DNA from: Psychrobacter aquaticus CMS 56
GTDB taxonomy: Bacteria; Pseudomonadota; Gammaproteobacteria; Pseudomonadales; Moraxellaceae
DNA length: 64,000 nucleotides
Direction of reading: 5' to 3'
Assembly (NCBI RefSeq): GCF_000471625.1
Contig: NZ_AUSW01000011.1
Coordinates: 62,001-126,000, forward strand
Shown in pieces: positions 63,426 to 64,000 of this stretch. Below the pieces are notes generated by a model. That model was not told the DNA's origin. It worked only from the letters and a program-made list of their open reading frames with translations, and searched no databases. The stretch's first letter is position 1, and each line of letters begins with the position of its first letter. The position numbers were made by a program, and so were the translations under genes.

Positions 63426-64000
63426 CTAAATGTCCAATGGACTTTGTGCCAAGCTCGATAACTGCTGCCGTGAGTTATCTGTCAACTGTGTCTTATCTAA
63501 CTTCAAATAAGCGACTTGCTCTTTTGCCATCACCACCAGCTCATCAACGCCATCTACTGCCAGCATTTGCCGTGACCAATCTTGGATATTGATATTTTTG
63601 GGAATCGTCACCGTCGTGCTCGATAAATAAGGCGGCTGAGCAATTGGAATAATAAGCAGCAATGCCGCACCCATGATGAATGCCAATATACCCCACGCCA
63701 GCACATTGGGTTGACTTAATAATAACCCGCCCATTGCGCCGCCAACGAAAGCGCCAAAAAACTGGCTGGATGAATTGAGCCCCATCGCGGTCGCTTTATT
63801 GGCCACTGGTGCGCGCTTCGATATCCACGAAGGAATCGTCGCCTCAAGTAGATTAAAACCCATAAAATACAATAATAACCCAAAAATAATACCAACACCG
63901 ACCTGACTACCGAGCGCCAGTATGACCAAAGAAGCGGTCATTAATGCAATCGCGCCCAAAAACACTTGGCGCATCTTACGTTTCTTTTCGGCAATGATGA
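63426..64000 (-). CDS. MFS transporter, YajR-like (C-terminal part; 5' end beyond the window)
   Basis: The last ~190 codons of a major facilitator transporter; the frame stays open to the window edge. Several helices are visible (for example VGIIFGLLLYFMGFNLLEA, then SSSQFFGAFVGGAMGGLLL). After the last helix an ~70-residue soluble domain reads VDGVDELVVMAKEQVAYLKL, like the ferredoxin-fold YAM domain at the end of E. coli YajR. Substrate unknown. It lies near ssb, as in some other gammaproteobacteria. Confidence 0.85.
   Translation of the reverse strand, partial: IIAEKKRKMRQVFLGAIALMTASLVILALGSQVGVGIIFGLLLYFMGFNLLEATIPSWISKRAPVANKATAMGLNSSSQFFGAFVGGAMGGLLLSQPNVLAWGILAFIMGAALLLIIPIAQPPYLSSTTVTIPKNINIQDWSRQMLAVDGVDELVVMAKEQVAYLKLDKTQLTDNSRQQLSSLAQSPLDI

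Overview
The window looks like a chromosomal segment of a Psychrobacter-like gammaproteobacterium (Moraxellaceae). This rests on recognition of protein families and gene order: a hut operon, a FimX-type c-di-GMP protein, a gspN-gspC-gspD cluster, an H-NS-like protein and a YajR-like transporter next to ssb. GC content is moderate and intergenic DNA is AT-rich. No rRNA, tRNA, phage, CRISPR array or complete insertion sequence was seen. Both ends cut a gene: a siderophore-binding lipoprotein on the left and an MFS transporter on the right.

Layout. 1-7.9 kb: iron acquisition, with a FecCD-type siderophore ABC importer, a PepSY membrane protein and a TonB-dependent receptor behind a Fur-box-like palindrome. 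8.3-10.9 kb: trpR-trpE-trpG. 11.3-12.5 kb: a terC-family gene that has decayed, carrying an in-frame TGA and a 142-bp MITE-like insertion near its 3' end. 12.9-15.3 kb: a cystine-type amino-acid ABC importer. 15.6-22.4 kb: the histidine utilisation locus, with hutC divergent from hutUHGI and two palindromic operators between them. 22.8-26.1 kb: an unusual five-gene cytoplasmic sensory cluster (roadblock protein, lone Aer-type PAS, signal-less PhnD-like binding protein, two unknowns). 26.5-34.1 kb: a methyltransferase, a GNAT enzyme and a molybdenum hydroxylase operon with its XdhC and MocA maturation factors. 34.5-38.8 kb: a FrnE-like oxidoreductase, a HAD enzyme, glutathione-dependent formaldehyde dehydrogenase, a LysR regulator and a DUF4031 protein. 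38.8-43.3 kb: MoxR-DUF58-transglutaminase operon. 43.4-50.1 kb: a cytochrome c, the FimX-like protein with an unknown neighbour, and epmB divergent from efp. 50.3-54.4 kb: a hybrid histidine kinase, tcdA, a TatD nuclease and a small membrane protein. 54.6-58.7 kb: type II secretion genes gspN, gspC, gspD. 58.9-64 kb: an H-NS-like regulator, two tandem BLUF photoreceptors with an unknown upstream gene, ssb, a DUF3833 lipoprotein and the MFS transporter.

Two themes stand out. First, sensing and c-di-GMP-type signalling genes are dense: lone PAS, roadblock, two BLUF proteins, a degenerate GGDEF/EAL protein and a hybrid kinase. Second, short dispersed non-coding repeats occupy many gaps: a MITE-like family with TAGTC ends and TA flanks (three copies), a family built on AGGGCGTGTT (palindromes and half-sites), and a third motif seen twice. 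One MITE copy can be removed in silico to restore the terC reading frame, which shows these elements have moved.
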